Below, one piece after another: positions 26,023 through 34,463 of a stretch of 64,000 nucleotides of DNA. The stretch lies in NCBI GenBank assembly GCA_049889695.1, contig JBMHCX010000013.1, positions 62,001 through 126,000 on the forward strand. The letters are read 5' to 3'. Position numbers and translations under genes: made by a program. The notes under the pieces were generated by a model. The model did not search any database. It saw only the letters and a list, made by a program, of their open reading frames with translations, and was not told the origin of the DNA. Within the stretch, counting starts at the first letter, position 1. Each line of letters opens with the position of its first letter. This DNA is from WTJH01 sp049889695. GTDB taxonomy: Bacteria > Bacteroidota > Bacteroidia > Flavobacteriales > Flavobacteriaceae.

Positions 26023-27714
26023 TTAAAGATTCATTTTTTTCAATTCACTAACGGCATGCGATGCTGCTCTAGCTGTAAGGGCCATATAGGTTAAAGAGGG
26101 GTTCTGATTTCCCGCAGATGTCATGGCAGCTCCGTCGGTTACATAGACATTAGGAACATCGTGTAACTGATTGTTGGCATTTAAAACCGAGGTTTTAGGA
26201 TCGTGTCCCATCCGAGCAGTTCCCATCTCGTGTATTCCGAGCCCGATGGCATAGTCATTGTCATAACTTTCGACCTCTTGGAAACCAGCAGACGTTAACA
26301 TCTCTACTGCCTGTTTCTTCATATCCTCCCGCATATTGAGTTCGTTTTGTCGAATCACTGCATCGAAAGTTACGGTAGGTAAGCCCCATCCGTCTTTCTT
26401 GTCGAAGTCTAACGTCATTTTATTTTCGTGATAAGGCAAAATTTCACCAAAACCGTTGAGGTCCATGGTCCAGCCACCTGGTTTTAGGATTTCTGCTTTA
26501 AAATCAGCTCCAAAAGCCATTTCTTTTACGGCGTCCGTCCAAGCGCCACGGCCACCACCACCTTGGTATCCGTAGCCACGGACAAAGTCTTTCTGATCGG
26601 TGTCTCCTCCTAAATTACGGAAGCGTGGGATATAGATTCCATTCGGACGACGTCCGGTATAATATTTGTCTTCGAAACCATCCCATTTAGCACGAGCACC
26701 CGCTTTAAAGTGATGGTCCATAAGATTGTGTCCAAGTTCCCCACTGTCGTTGCCCATACCATTGGGGAAACGATCGGAAGTAGATTGCATAAGGATAGAT
26801 GTTGAAGCCACTGCAGAAGCACACAAAAAGATCACTTTTGCTTTAAACTCAATGACTTCTTTGGTTTCAGCATCGATGATTTTAACGCCCGTTGCTCTTT
26901 TACGATCGGCATCATACATGATTTCGTAGGCTATAGAATTAGGGCGAAGAGTCATGTTCCCGGTGGCTTCAGCCGCGGGTAAGGTAGATGAGAGACTACT
27001 AAAGTATCCCCCAAAAGGACATCCGCGCATACAACGGTTACGATATTGACAATTCATTCGGCCAGCTCCTGGTTTAGTGCCTTCCGTAATATGTGCGGTT
27101 CGACCGATGGTCAATAAGCGGTCATCATATTTTTCAGCAATGGAGCTCTTTAAAACGTCCTCGACACAATTCAGCTCCATTGGCTTTAAAAACTTCCCAT
27201 CCGGTAATTGTGGTAGCCCTAGGTTTTCTCCACTGACACCAATGTATTGTTCTACATAATCATACCAAGGTGCAATGTCTTTGTAACGAATGGGCCAATC
27301 GACAGCGATTCCATCTTTAAGGTTGGCTTTAAAATCGAAATCACTTAATCGATAACTCTGTCGCCCCCACATGATGGATCTCCCCCCGACATGATAGCCT
27401 CGCATCCAATCGAAACGATTCACTTCGTTGTAGGGATGAATGAGATCATCCACAAAAAAGTGCTTTCTGGAGGCCGTGGTCGTATAGCCTGTTCTGCTCT
27501 GTTTGGGTTGTCTTTTCCGCGCTTCTGATGTGATCTTATCTCCTGCAGGATAGTCCCAAGGATCGTCGTGCATAGTTGGGTAATCTTCAATGTGCTTGAC
27601 CATTCGACCGCGTTCTAAAACTAAAGTCTTCAGCCCTTTTTCACACAACTCTTTGGCTGCCCAGCCACCACTTATTCCTGTTCCAACGACTACAGCGTCA
27701 TAAGATGTCTCCAT
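26023..27714 (-). CDS. GMC-family FAD sugar dehydrogenase, catalytic subunit
   Basis: This is a 563-residue GMC oxidoreductase. The FAD-binding VVGTGISGGWAAKELCEKG is at the N-terminus, GGRSIMWGRQSYRLSDFDF follows the family pattern, and the C-terminal catalytic pair is His495 in GIHEMGTARMG and Asn538 in NQNPSLTYMAL. Three cysteines, Cys222, Cys228 and Cys232 (NCQYRNRCMRGCPFGG), sit where catalytic subunits of bacterial FAD-glucose dehydrogenases bind an iron-sulfur cluster. It has no signal peptide of its own and probably exits by hitch-hiking with the Tat-signal subunit 3. It likely oxidises a sugar or glycoside hydroxyl and passes electrons to cytochrome c. Confidence 0.93.
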   Translation of the reverse strand: METSYDAVVVGTGISGGWAAKELCEKGLKTLVLERGRMVKHIEDYPTMHDDPWDYPAGDKITSEARKRQPKQSRTGYTTTASRKHFFVDDLIHPYNEVNRFDWMRGYHVGGRSIMWGRQSYRLSDFDFKANLKDGIAVDWPIRYKDIAPWYDYVEQYIGVSGENLGLPQLPDGKFLKPMELNCVEDVLKSSIAEKYDDRLLTIGRTAHITEGTKPGAGRMNCQYRNRCMRGCPFGGYFSSLSSTLPAAEATGNMTLRPNSIAYEIMYDADRKRATGVKIIDAETKEVIEFKAKVIFLCASAVASTSILMQSTSDRFPNGMGNDSGELGHNLMDHHFKAGARAKWDGFEDKYYTGRRPNGIYIPRFRNLGGDTDQKDFVRGYGYQGGGGRGAWTDAVKEMAFGADFKAEILKPGGWTMDLNGFGEILPYHENKMTLDFDKKDGWGLPTVTFDAVIRQNELNMREDMKKQAVEMLTSAGFQEVESYDNDYAIGLGIHEMGTARMGHDPKTSVLNANNQLHDVPNVYVTDGAAMTSAGNQNPSLTYMALTARAASHAVSELKKMNL

Positions 27715-27859
27715 ACCGTAATTTGATTCGATTTTTTTTCTGATTGCATCTCAAATATATTCAAATAAAAGTCAGACGATAGAATAATAATCAATTTTCA
27801 ACTATATTTTTTAAACATATATCTTATTTTGGGGTTTAAATTCAACTATCGATAACTCA
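27715..27859. other. Divergent promoter region of the sugar oxidoreductase cluster
   Basis: These 145 AT-rich bases lie between the GMC gene and the divergent TIM-barrel gene. The segment contains AT-rich direct and inverted motifs (for example tataTTTTTTAAACATATA near 27803-27822) but no unambiguous TAnnTTTG element and no RNA gene. A shared regulatory region for both arms is plausible. No regulator gene is adjacent. Confidence 0.45.
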
Positions 27860-28837
27860 ATGAGACGATCCATATTTTTACAGCAGCTGGGACTAGGTAC
27901 TCTTGGCGCTAGTACATTACTTACAGAAGCGTGTGCTAATCCAAAACCAAAACACAAAAAAGCATTTGAAGAGAAAGACCTTTTTTTTAAGCTTTCGCTC
28001 GCTCAATGGTCCATCCATCGAATGATTGAAAGCGGTCAAGTGAGTCCCTACAATTTTGCTGCTCTTGCGGCCAAATGGGGTTTTAGCGGTTTGGAATACG
28101 TCGCTGGTCTTTATCCGGAAATGAAAGGAGAAAAATCTGTCGCAGCCGCGACTAAATTCATCCGTGAAAATAATGACCTGGCAAAAGTCCACCAGCAAGA
28201 AAATCTACTGATCATGATCGACGGAGAAGGCGACTTGTCCGACGATGACGAAAGTAAACGGGTAGCGGGCGTCGAAAATCACAAATTTTGGATAGAAACT
28301 GCGGCAGCTATGAACTGCCACTCGATACGCATCAATCTTTTTGGAGCCTTCGAGGTTGAACGATGGAAAGAGCAATCTCAAAAAAGTATGGCCACATTAG
28401 GAACCTATGCTAAAGCCTACAATATTAATGTCCTTGTGGAGAATCATGGGTACCTATCTTCCCATGCCCAACATGTGATGGATGTTTTGAAAAACATCAA
28501 TATCGACAACTGTGGAACACTTCCAGATTTTGGGAATTTCTGTCTCAAACGGGAAGGAAATTCCAGATGGGGGAATGCGTGTATAGAAACCTATGACCGC
28601 TACCAAGGTGTGGCTGAACTCATGCCGAAAGCCTTTGCCGTGAGTGCTAAATCCTATGACTTCGACGACCAAGGCAACGAAACGACGATCGACTTTAAAC
28701 GCATGCTGGAAATTGTGAAAGCAGCCAACTACGATGGCTACATTGGAGTAGAATATGAAGGAAATCGCTTGTCTGAAGAAGAGGGGATCCTCAGCACCAA
28801 AGATTTACTAGTTCGCTACGGAAGAGAATTGACATAA
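27860..28837 (+). CDS. Exported TIM-barrel (sugar phosphate isomerase/epimerase-like) lipoprotein
   Basis: This is a 325-residue AP-endonuclease-2/xylose-isomerase-like TIM barrel preceded by an export signal, RRSIFLQQLGLGTLGAS, with a lipobox LLTEAC. The RR pair suggests Tat export, although the motif is imperfect. Likely metal ligands are the glutamate in VLVENHGYL, the aspartate in TLPDFGNF, AKSYDFDD and the glutamate in IGVEYEGN. Members act as isomerases, epimerases, dehydratases or lyases on sugars. Here it is the first gene of a plus-strand operon with a permease, an oxidoreductase, a second TIM-barrel protein and a DUF1080 protein, so a role in extracytoplasmic processing of the sugar is inferred. 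Confidence 0.85.
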   Translation: MRRSIFLQQLGLGTLGASTLLTEACANPKPKHKKAFEEKDLFFKLSLAQWSIHRMIESGQVSPYNFAALAAKWGFSGLEYVAGLYPEMKGEKSVAAATKFIRENNDLAKVHQQENLLIMIDGEGDLSDDDESKRVAGVENHKFWIETAAAMNCHSIRINLFGAFEVERWKEQSQKSMATLGTYAKAYNINVLVENHGYLSSHAQHVMDVLKNINIDNCGTLPDFGNFCLKREGNSRWGNACIETYDRYQGVAELMPKAFAVSAKSYDFDDQGNETTIDFKRMLEIVKAANYDGYIGVEYEGNRLSEEEGILSTKDLLVRYGRELT

Positions 28838-28863
28838 ACACAGAATAACCAAATTGATTTAAC

Positions 28864-30075
28864 ATGAAAACAACAACAAGAATTCAGTTATCCCTGATGA
28901 TGTTCCTCGAATTTTTTATTTGGGGCGGATGGTTTGTAACCATGGGAACATTTTTAAGTCAACAGTTTAGTGCTTCAGGCGCACAGTTGGCCATGGCCTA
29001 TGAAACGCAGTCGATCGGAGCCATCGTCGCTCCCTTTGTGATAGGACTAATCGCTGATCGCTATTTTGCTGCACAAAAAATATTAGGCGTTTTACATTTG
29101 ATTGGTGCCGGACTCCTCTATGCCGCTGGAATAGCAAATGACTTTAGTAGTTTCTATCCTTATATTCTACTATATATGCTGCTGTACATGCCCACATTGG
29201 CATTGGTGAATTCAGTTGCCTTTAACCAAATGGAAGACCCCGCAAAAGACTTTGCTTCTATTCGGGTATTGGGAACAGTCGGGTGGATTGTCGCTGGTTT
29301 ATTTATTGGCTATTGGGAATGGGAAGCGCAAAACACCCTCCAACTGACCTTTTACCTCACCGCAGGGGCAGCCGCGGTCTTGGGGATATTTTCATTCTTT
29401 TTACCCAACACTCCTCCAAAGGCAGCAGGCCAACAAAACCCATCGATTCGACAAATTTTAGGCCTAGATGCACTCGAACTTCTCAAAGACACTCGCTATT
29501 TGGTGTTTTTTGTCGCCTCAGTATTGATCTGTATTCCGTTGGCATTTTACTACCAACACGCCAATCAGTTCCTCAATGAGCTAGGGATGGAAGCAGCCGC
29601 TGGAAAAATGACATTAGGACAAGTTTCTGAAGTACTTTTTATGCTACTCCTCCCCATTTTCCTGAAGCGATATGGTATTAAAAAAACCCTTGCCGTTGGA
29701 ATGATCGCTTGGGTAGTACGCTATGCCCTTTTTGCATTTGGCGATGTAGGGGCTCAAAGTTGGATGCTTATCTTCGGGATCGTACTACACGGTATCTGCT
29801 ATGATTTCTTTTTTGTTTCCGGCCAAATATACACCGATTACAAAGCAGGAGAAACCTATAAAAGCGCTGCTCAGGGGTTAATAACACTTGCGACCTATGG
29901 TCTGGGAATGCTGGTCGGTTTTCGAACGGCCGGGCAAATCACGGACCACTATGCACTCAGCGATGGTGGGCACGACTGGAGTCAGATCTGGATGCTTCCT
30001 GCAGTGTTTGCCTTGGGGGTATTGGTCATATTTTTCATTAGCTTTAAAAACGAAAAAATAGAAGATCCACAATGA
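28864..30075 (+). CDS. MFS permease, nucleoside:H+ symporter (NupG/XapB)-like
   Basis: This is a 403-residue membrane protein with about twelve helices. The start MMFLEFFIWGGWFVTMGTFL is characteristic of the nucleoside:H+ symporter branch of the major facilitator superfamily. It is followed by FVIGLIADRYFAAQKILGVL and, late in the sequence, HGICYDFFFVSGQIYTDYKA. Family members carry nucleosides. In Bacteroidetes the homologues often sit in sugar-related clusters, so the real cargo may be a modified sugar. The start lies 26 bases after the TIM-barrel gene, and its stop overlaps the next start as ATGA. Confidence 0.9.
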   Translation: MKTTTRIQLSLMMFLEFFIWGGWFVTMGTFLSQQFSASGAQLAMAYETQSIGAIVAPFVIGLIADRYFAAQKILGVLHLIGAGLLYAAGIANDFSSFYPYILLYMLLYMPTLALVNSVAFNQMEDPAKDFASIRVLGTVGWIVAGLFIGYWEWEAQNTLQLTFYLTAGAAAVLGIFSFFLPNTPPKAAGQQNPSIRQILGLDALELLKDTRYLVFFVASVLICIPLAFYYQHANQFLNELGMEAAAGKMTLGQVSEVLFMLLLPIFLKRYGIKKTLAVGMIAWVVRYALFAFGDVGAQSWMLIFGIVLHGICYDFFFVSGQIYTDYKAGETYKSAAQGLITLATYGLGMLVGFRTAGQITDHYALSDGGHDWSQIWMLPAVFALGVLVIFFISFKNEKIEDPQ

Positions 30076-31208
30076 GCAAAATACGATTAGGAATAGCCGG
30101 TGGGGGACCTGATTCCCTGATAGGAATTGTCCACAGAATAGCGGCTCAAATGTTTGATAGATACGAACTTATTGGAGGAGTTTTTGATCCGGACTGGGAT
30201 AAAAACAGTGCCTTTGGAGCGCGTTTACAGCTGAACCCTTCCCGTATTTACAAAGACTTTGACGCGCTCATTGCGGGTGAAAAAGCGCTACCGCCAGAAG
30301 AACGAATGGAGGTTATTTCAGTTTTAACCCCCAACTTCTTGCACTTCTCTATGGCCAAAAAACTTTTGGAAAACGATTTTCATGTGATTTGTGAAAAGCC
30401 ACTCACCACCACATATGCGGAGGCGCAAATCTTAGAAAACATCCAAAAAGAAAAACAAGCGATTTTCGCAGTCACCTATACCTACACAGGCTACCCCATG
30501 GTCCGGCAAATGAAACACATGATTGCTGAAGAAAGAATCGGGGAGGTTCAACGCGTGGATTTACAATACTATCAAGGCTGGATAAACCCCATCATTCACG
30601 ATACCGATAAACGCGCTAATACCTGGCGTTTACAGCCAGAAAAATCTGGGATTAGCTGTTGTGTCGGGGATATTGGAACCCACGCCTTTGACATGTTAGA
30701 ATATGTAACAGGTCTTCGAGTAAGCTCCGTTTTAGCGGACCTCAACACCGTCTATAACGATAATACTATGGACGTCGATGCAACCATTCTAGTACGATTG
30801 GAGAACGGTGCTAAGGGGGTTATTCGTGTCAGCCAAATTGCGACAGGAGAGGAAAATAATTTCCAAGTCGCCATTTACGGCCGTAAGGGTGCCCTTAAAT
30901 GGGAACAAGAAAACCCGAATTACCTCAACCACCTGACAGAAGACCAGCCTTACCAAATTCTAAAACGTGGAAATCCATACAATTCAGATTTTTCTCAAGA
31001 CGGGGTAAAGATCCCCTCCGGACATCCCGAGGGAATTTTTGATGCGATGGCAAATATTTATAAAGGCGTGGCCAAAGCACTTCGCTCCGAGACAGCATTT
31101 TCTGGAGAATATCCGTCCATGGAAGACGGGGTTAGAGGAATGCACTTTATCGAACAAGTGGTGAACTCGCATAATCAAGGAAATGTTTGGATCGCTCTCG
31201 AAGCCTAA
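30072..31208 (+). CDS. Gfo/Idh/MocA family oxidoreductase
   Basis: This is a 378-residue NAD(P)-dependent oxidoreductase. The Rossmann opening LGIAGGGPDSLIGIVHRIAA has an extended glycine loop. Then come VISVLTPNFLHFSMAKKLLE and the family hallmark VICEKPLTTTYAEA, with the EKP lysine. A C-terminal domain with GDIGTHAFDMLEYVTGLRVS supplies the His/Asp region of the active site. No signal peptide is present, so it is cytoplasmic. These enzymes oxidise or reduce sugar hydroxyl/keto groups, often at C3. It is translationally coupled to the permease (ATGA). Confidence 0.92.
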   Translation: MSKIRLGIAGGGPDSLIGIVHRIAAQMFDRYELIGGVFDPDWDKNSAFGARLQLNPSRIYKDFDALIAGEKALPPEERMEVISVLTPNFLHFSMAKKLLENDFHVICEKPLTTTYAEAQILENIQKEKQAIFAVTYTYTGYPMVRQMKHMIAEERIGEVQRVDLQYYQGWINPIIHDTDKRANTWRLQPEKSGISCCVGDIGTHAFDMLEYVTGLRVSSVLADLNTVYNDNTMDVDATILVRLENGAKGVIRVSQIATGEENNFQVAIYGRKGALKWEQENPNYLNHLTEDQPYQILKRGNPYNSDFSQDGVKIPSGHPEGIFDAMANIYKGVAKALRSETAFSGEYPSMEDGVRGMHFIEQVVNSHNQGNVWIALEA

Positions 31209-31220
31209 ATTTCAACAGCT

Positions 31221-32273
31221 ATGAAAACAATTAAAGGACCAGCCGTATTTTTAGCGCAATTTGTCGATCAAGAAAAACCATTCAATAGTTTAGAAGGCTT
31301 ATGCCAATGGGCTGCCGACCTAGGGTATAAGGGTATACAAATACCCACATGGGAGTCTTTTCTGATCGATTTAGACAAAGCTGCGGAAAGCCAGACCTAT
31401 TGCGACGAGCTCAAAGGAACCATCGCAAGTTATGGACTAGAAATTACGGAGCTATCCACTCACCTACAAGGACAACTAGTGGCGGTACATCCCGCCTATG
31501 ACCTCATGTTCGACAATTTTGCCCCTGATGCGGTTAAAAATAACCCCAAAGCACGTACCGAATGGGCGGTTGAAACGGTTAAGAAAGCTGCCATTGCCAG
31601 CCGAAGACTAGGACTTCAAGCGCATGCCACCTTTTCAGGAGCACTGCTTTGGCACACATGGCATCCGTGGCCACAACGCCCAGCAGGACTTGTGGAAATG
31701 GGATTTGAAGAGCTCGCAAAACGCTGGGCTCCTATTCTAGATGTATTTGATGAAAATGGCGTGGATGTCTGCTATGAAATCCATCCCGGGGAAGACCTCC
31801 ACGATGGAGTTACCTTCGAACGTTTTTTGGAAGCCACTGGGAAACACCCGCGCGTTAATATCCTCTATGATCCAAGTCATTTTGTTTTACAGCAACTGGA
31901 CTACATCAGCTATATCGATCATTATCATGAATTCATTAAAGCTTTCCATGTAAAAGACTCTGAATTTAATCCTACCGGGAAAAAGGGAGCTTTTGGAGGC
32001 TATTTAGATTGGTCCGACCGTGCCGGACGTTATCGTTCGCTGGGCGATGGGCAGATAGACTTTAAAACAATCTTCAGTAAACTCACCCAATACGGATGTG
32101 ACGTTTGGGCTGTAATGGAATGGGAATGCTGTATTAAAAGTCCCGAACAAGGCGCACGAGAAGGCGCCCAGTTTATTCAGCAACACATTATTGAAGCCAC
32201 CCAAAAAACCTTCGATGATTTCGCCGGAGGACAAGTCGACCAACAACACCTTAGAAACATATTAAATCTTTAA
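31221..32273 (+). CDS. Cytosolic TIM-barrel sugar isomerase/epimerase-like protein
   Basis: This is a 350-residue second TIM-barrel of the AP-endonuclease-2/xylose-isomerase superfamily, with no signal peptide. Candidate metal ligands are Glu in VCYEIHPGEDLHDG, Asp/His in ILYDPSHFVLQQ, His in KAFHVKDSEFN and Glu in WAVMEWECC. The segment GYLDWSDRAGRYRSLGDGQI is highly conserved in related Bacteroidetes and Planctomycetes proteins. The start is 12 bases after the Gfo/Idh gene and DUF1080 begins one base after its stop. The pairing of an exported and a cytosolic TIM-barrel in one operon suggests sequential steps. Confidence 0.9.
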   Translation: MKTIKGPAVFLAQFVDQEKPFNSLEGLCQWAADLGYKGIQIPTWESFLIDLDKAAESQTYCDELKGTIASYGLEITELSTHLQGQLVAVHPAYDLMFDNFAPDAVKNNPKARTEWAVETVKKAAIASRRLGLQAHATFSGALLWHTWHPWPQRPAGLVEMGFEELAKRWAPILDVFDENGVDVCYEIHPGEDLHDGVTFERFLEATGKHPRVNILYDPSHFVLQQLDYISYIDHYHEFIKAFHVKDSEFNPTGKKGAFGGYLDWSDRAGRYRSLGDGQIDFKTIFSKLTQYGCDVWAVMEWECCIKSPEQGAREGAQFIQQHIIEATQKTFDDFAGGQVDQQHLRNILNL

Positions 32274-32274
32274 C

Positions 32275-33009
32275 ATGCACTTCCTCTTTCATTTATTTTT
32301 ACTTTTTAGCCTTATGCCTACTACGCCAAAAAATTCAACTGAATTAACCTCCGAATGGGTCAGTTTATTCAACGGTGAAAATTTCGATGGTTGGCACCGA
32401 TACAATCATTCAGAGATGAGTCCCGCCTGGAGTGTAGAAGACGGCGCCATGAAATTCAATCCGAAGGAGGCCCGCACCTATGGCGACGGCGGTCACAACA
32501 TCGTCACAGATCAAGAATTCACCAATTTCGAACTATCGATTGAATGGAAAATTTCCAAAAAAGGAAACAGTGGAATTTTTTGGGGAGTTCGCGAAAGCAA
32601 AGCGTATGGAGAGCCTTACTTAACCGGTCCTGAAATTCAGGTACTGGACAATGATGGTCATCCAGATGCTAAAATCAATCCCAAATATCATCAGGCAGGA
32701 GCCCTATATGATATCGTACAACCCAGTGCAGACGTCTGCAAACCAGCAGAACAATGGAATCATGTACTACTCCATATCGATCATAACAAAAATGAAGGCT
32801 ATGTAGAATTAAATGGTACTGAGATTGTCCGCTTTCCTGTCAATGGCGAGGCTTGGGAAGAACTTATAGCCGACTGTAAATTCCGAGACAAGAATCACCC
32901 CTACTATACGGAAGCTCCTGATTTTGGTAAATTTAAAACCGGAAAAATCAGTTTACAAGACCATGGAGATGTGGTCTACTACCGCAATATAAAAATCCGA
33001 GAACTGTAA
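32275..33009 (+). CDS. DUF1080 (3-keto-disaccharide hydrolase family) protein
   Basis: This is a 244-residue concanavalin-like beta-jellyroll of the DUF1080 family. The opening EWVSLFNGENFDGWHRYN, then KKGNSGIFWGVRESKAYGEP, EIQVLDNDGHPDAKIN, and the closing GKISLQDHGDVVYYRNIKI are diagnostic. A short hydrophobic N-terminus (HFLFHLFLLFSLM) suggests export, though it is a weak signal. Characterised family members cleave or process 3-keto-glycosides. With a GMC dehydrogenase and a Gfo/Idh oxidoreductase nearby, that activity fits here. It begins one base after the TIM-barrel stop and ends six bases before yicC. Confidence 0.92.
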   Translation: MHFLFHLFLLFSLMPTTPKNSTELTSEWVSLFNGENFDGWHRYNHSEMSPAWSVEDGAMKFNPKEARTYGDGGHNIVTDQEFTNFELSIEWKISKKGNSGIFWGVRESKAYGEPYLTGPEIQVLDNDGHPDAKINPKYHQAGALYDIVQPSADVCKPAEQWNHVLLHIDHNKNEGYVELNGTEIVRFPVNGEAWEELIADCKFRDKNHPYYTEAPDFGKFKTGKISLQDHGDVVYYRNIKIREL

Positions 33010-33015
33010 CGCTAT

Positions 33016-33873
33016 ATGATCGCTTCCATGACGGGTTTTGGCCGTGCCGAACAAACCCTTGACAGTAAAAAAATCAGTATTGAAATCCGCTGTTTAAACA
33101 GTAAGAATATAGATTTAAATACGCGGATGAACTCCTTTTTCAGAGAATTGGAACCTTCAATCCGTAAGACGGTAGGACAGCAACTTACCCGTGGGAAAAT
33201 TGACCTTTCTATCTATTTAGAGTTGGTCGATGGGCAAAGTCCAAATTCCATTAATACGGCTGTAGTCGATAACTACATAAAGCAGCTGCAAACGATCGCC
33301 ACTATTAGTCCGGCTGAAGCATTGCAAATGGCCATCCGACTACCAGATGCCCTTAAAACAGATAAAGAAAGCATAGACGATTCGACTAAAACGACGGTCT
33401 ACGCCCTTGTCGATGCGGCACTTGAAGGGGTTCAAAAACACCGAATCGAAGAGGGAAAAAGTCTTGAAAAAGATCTTCAATCGCAATTGGATTTCTTACG
33501 GGAGCAATTGTCTTCAATTGCAGAAATGGCCCCTAAACGCATGGAACATGTACGCGAAAGAATTCAAGCAAATTTGACAGATTTAAAGGCCGACTACGAC
33601 GAAAATCGATTGGAACAGGAATTGATATTTTACACAGAGAAATTAGATATCAACGAAGAAATCGTCCGCCTTGGAAATCATCTCGATTATTTTGAAGAAG
33701 TAATGGCATCCCCACAAAGCGCGGGTAAAAAGCTGAGCTTTATTGCTCAAGAAATCGGACGAGAAATAAATACCATCGGCTCAAAAGCCCAATATGCTCC
33801 GATGCAAAAGCTAGTGGTCTTGAAAAAAGATGCCCTCGAAAAAATTAAAGAACAATTGTTGAATATCCTCTGA
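33016..33873 (+). CDS. yicC: YicC family endoribonuclease-like protein
   Basis: This is a 285-residue cytoplasmic protein with the YicC N-terminal domain (MIASMTGFGRAEQTL; SIEIRCLNSKNIDLNTRMN) and the C-terminal DUF1732 domain (DINEEIVRLGNHLDYFEEVM; GKKLSFIAQEIGREINTIGSK). YicC proteins have been shown in enterobacteria to act on RNA. The gene is grouped with gmk and nadD, a common arrangement. The stop TGA overlaps the gmk ATG by one base, so the genes are coupled. The six-base gap from DUF1080 means readthrough from the sugar operon is likely. Confidence 0.95.
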   Translation: MIASMTGFGRAEQTLDSKKISIEIRCLNSKNIDLNTRMNSFFRELEPSIRKTVGQQLTRGKIDLSIYLELVDGQSPNSINTAVVDNYIKQLQTIATISPAEALQMAIRLPDALKTDKESIDDSTKTTVYALVDAALEGVQKHRIEEGKSLEKDLQSQLDFLREQLSSIAEMAPKRMEHVRERIQANLTDLKADYDENRLEQELIFYTEKLDINEEIVRLGNHLDYFEEVMASPQSAGKKLSFIAQEIGREINTIGSKAQYAPMQKLVVLKKDALEKIKEQLLNIL

Positions 33874-34442
33874 TGAAGAGCGGTAAACTTATTGTTTTTT
33901 CAGCTCCTTCCGGCAGTGGAAAAACTACTTTGGTCAGGCATTTATTGGAACAGGATTTACCCTTAGGTTTTTCGATCTCTGCCACTTCCAGGAACCCTCG
34001 AGGGAAAGAACAAGACGGACAAGACTACTATTTTTTAAGTACCGAAGACTTCCAATCCCAAATCGCTGCAAACGCTTTCCTGGAATATGAGGAAGTCTAT
34101 TCTGGCACCTATTACGGCACTTTGCAAAGTGAAGTGGAACGCCTTTGGGCAGCAGGCAAACATGTACTTTTTGATATTGATGTGGTGGGTGGACTGCGAA
34201 TCAAAGAAAAATTTCCCGATCAGACCTTAGCCGTTTTTATTCAGCCCCCAACGGTAGACGAACTTGAAAATCGGTTGCGTTCACGCGGCACAGAATCTGA
34301 AGAAAAAATTCAGCAACGCTTGGCAAAATCGACTCAGGAATTGGCATTTGCTCCCCAATTCGATACGGTGATCATCAACGATGATTTAGAGGCTGCCAAA
34401 GAGGAAGTTGTTGGGTTAGTCGAAACATTTATTGCATCCTAA
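33873..34442 (+). CDS. gmk: Guanylate kinase
   Basis: This kinase converts GMP to GDP using ATP, in the cytoplasm. The 189 residues are a normal length. The P-loop is FSAPSGSGKTTLVRHL, followed by the GMP-binding SATSRNPRGKEQDGQDYYFL with its arginines, EYEEVYSGTYYGTL, VLFDIDVVGGLRIK and the lid RLRSRGTESEEKIQQRL. It is coupled to yicC, and nadD starts 21 bases downstream. Confidence 0.97.
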   Translation: MKSGKLIVFSAPSGSGKTTLVRHLLEQDLPLGFSISATSRNPRGKEQDGQDYYFLSTEDFQSQIAANAFLEYEEVYSGTYYGTLQSEVERLWAAGKHVLFDIDVVGGLRIKEKFPDQTLAVFIQPPTVDELENRLRSRGTESEEKIQQRLAKSTQELAFAPQFDTVIINDDLEAAKEEVVGLVETFIAS

Positions 34443-34463
34443 GGATTTACGTACCTTATTCTC

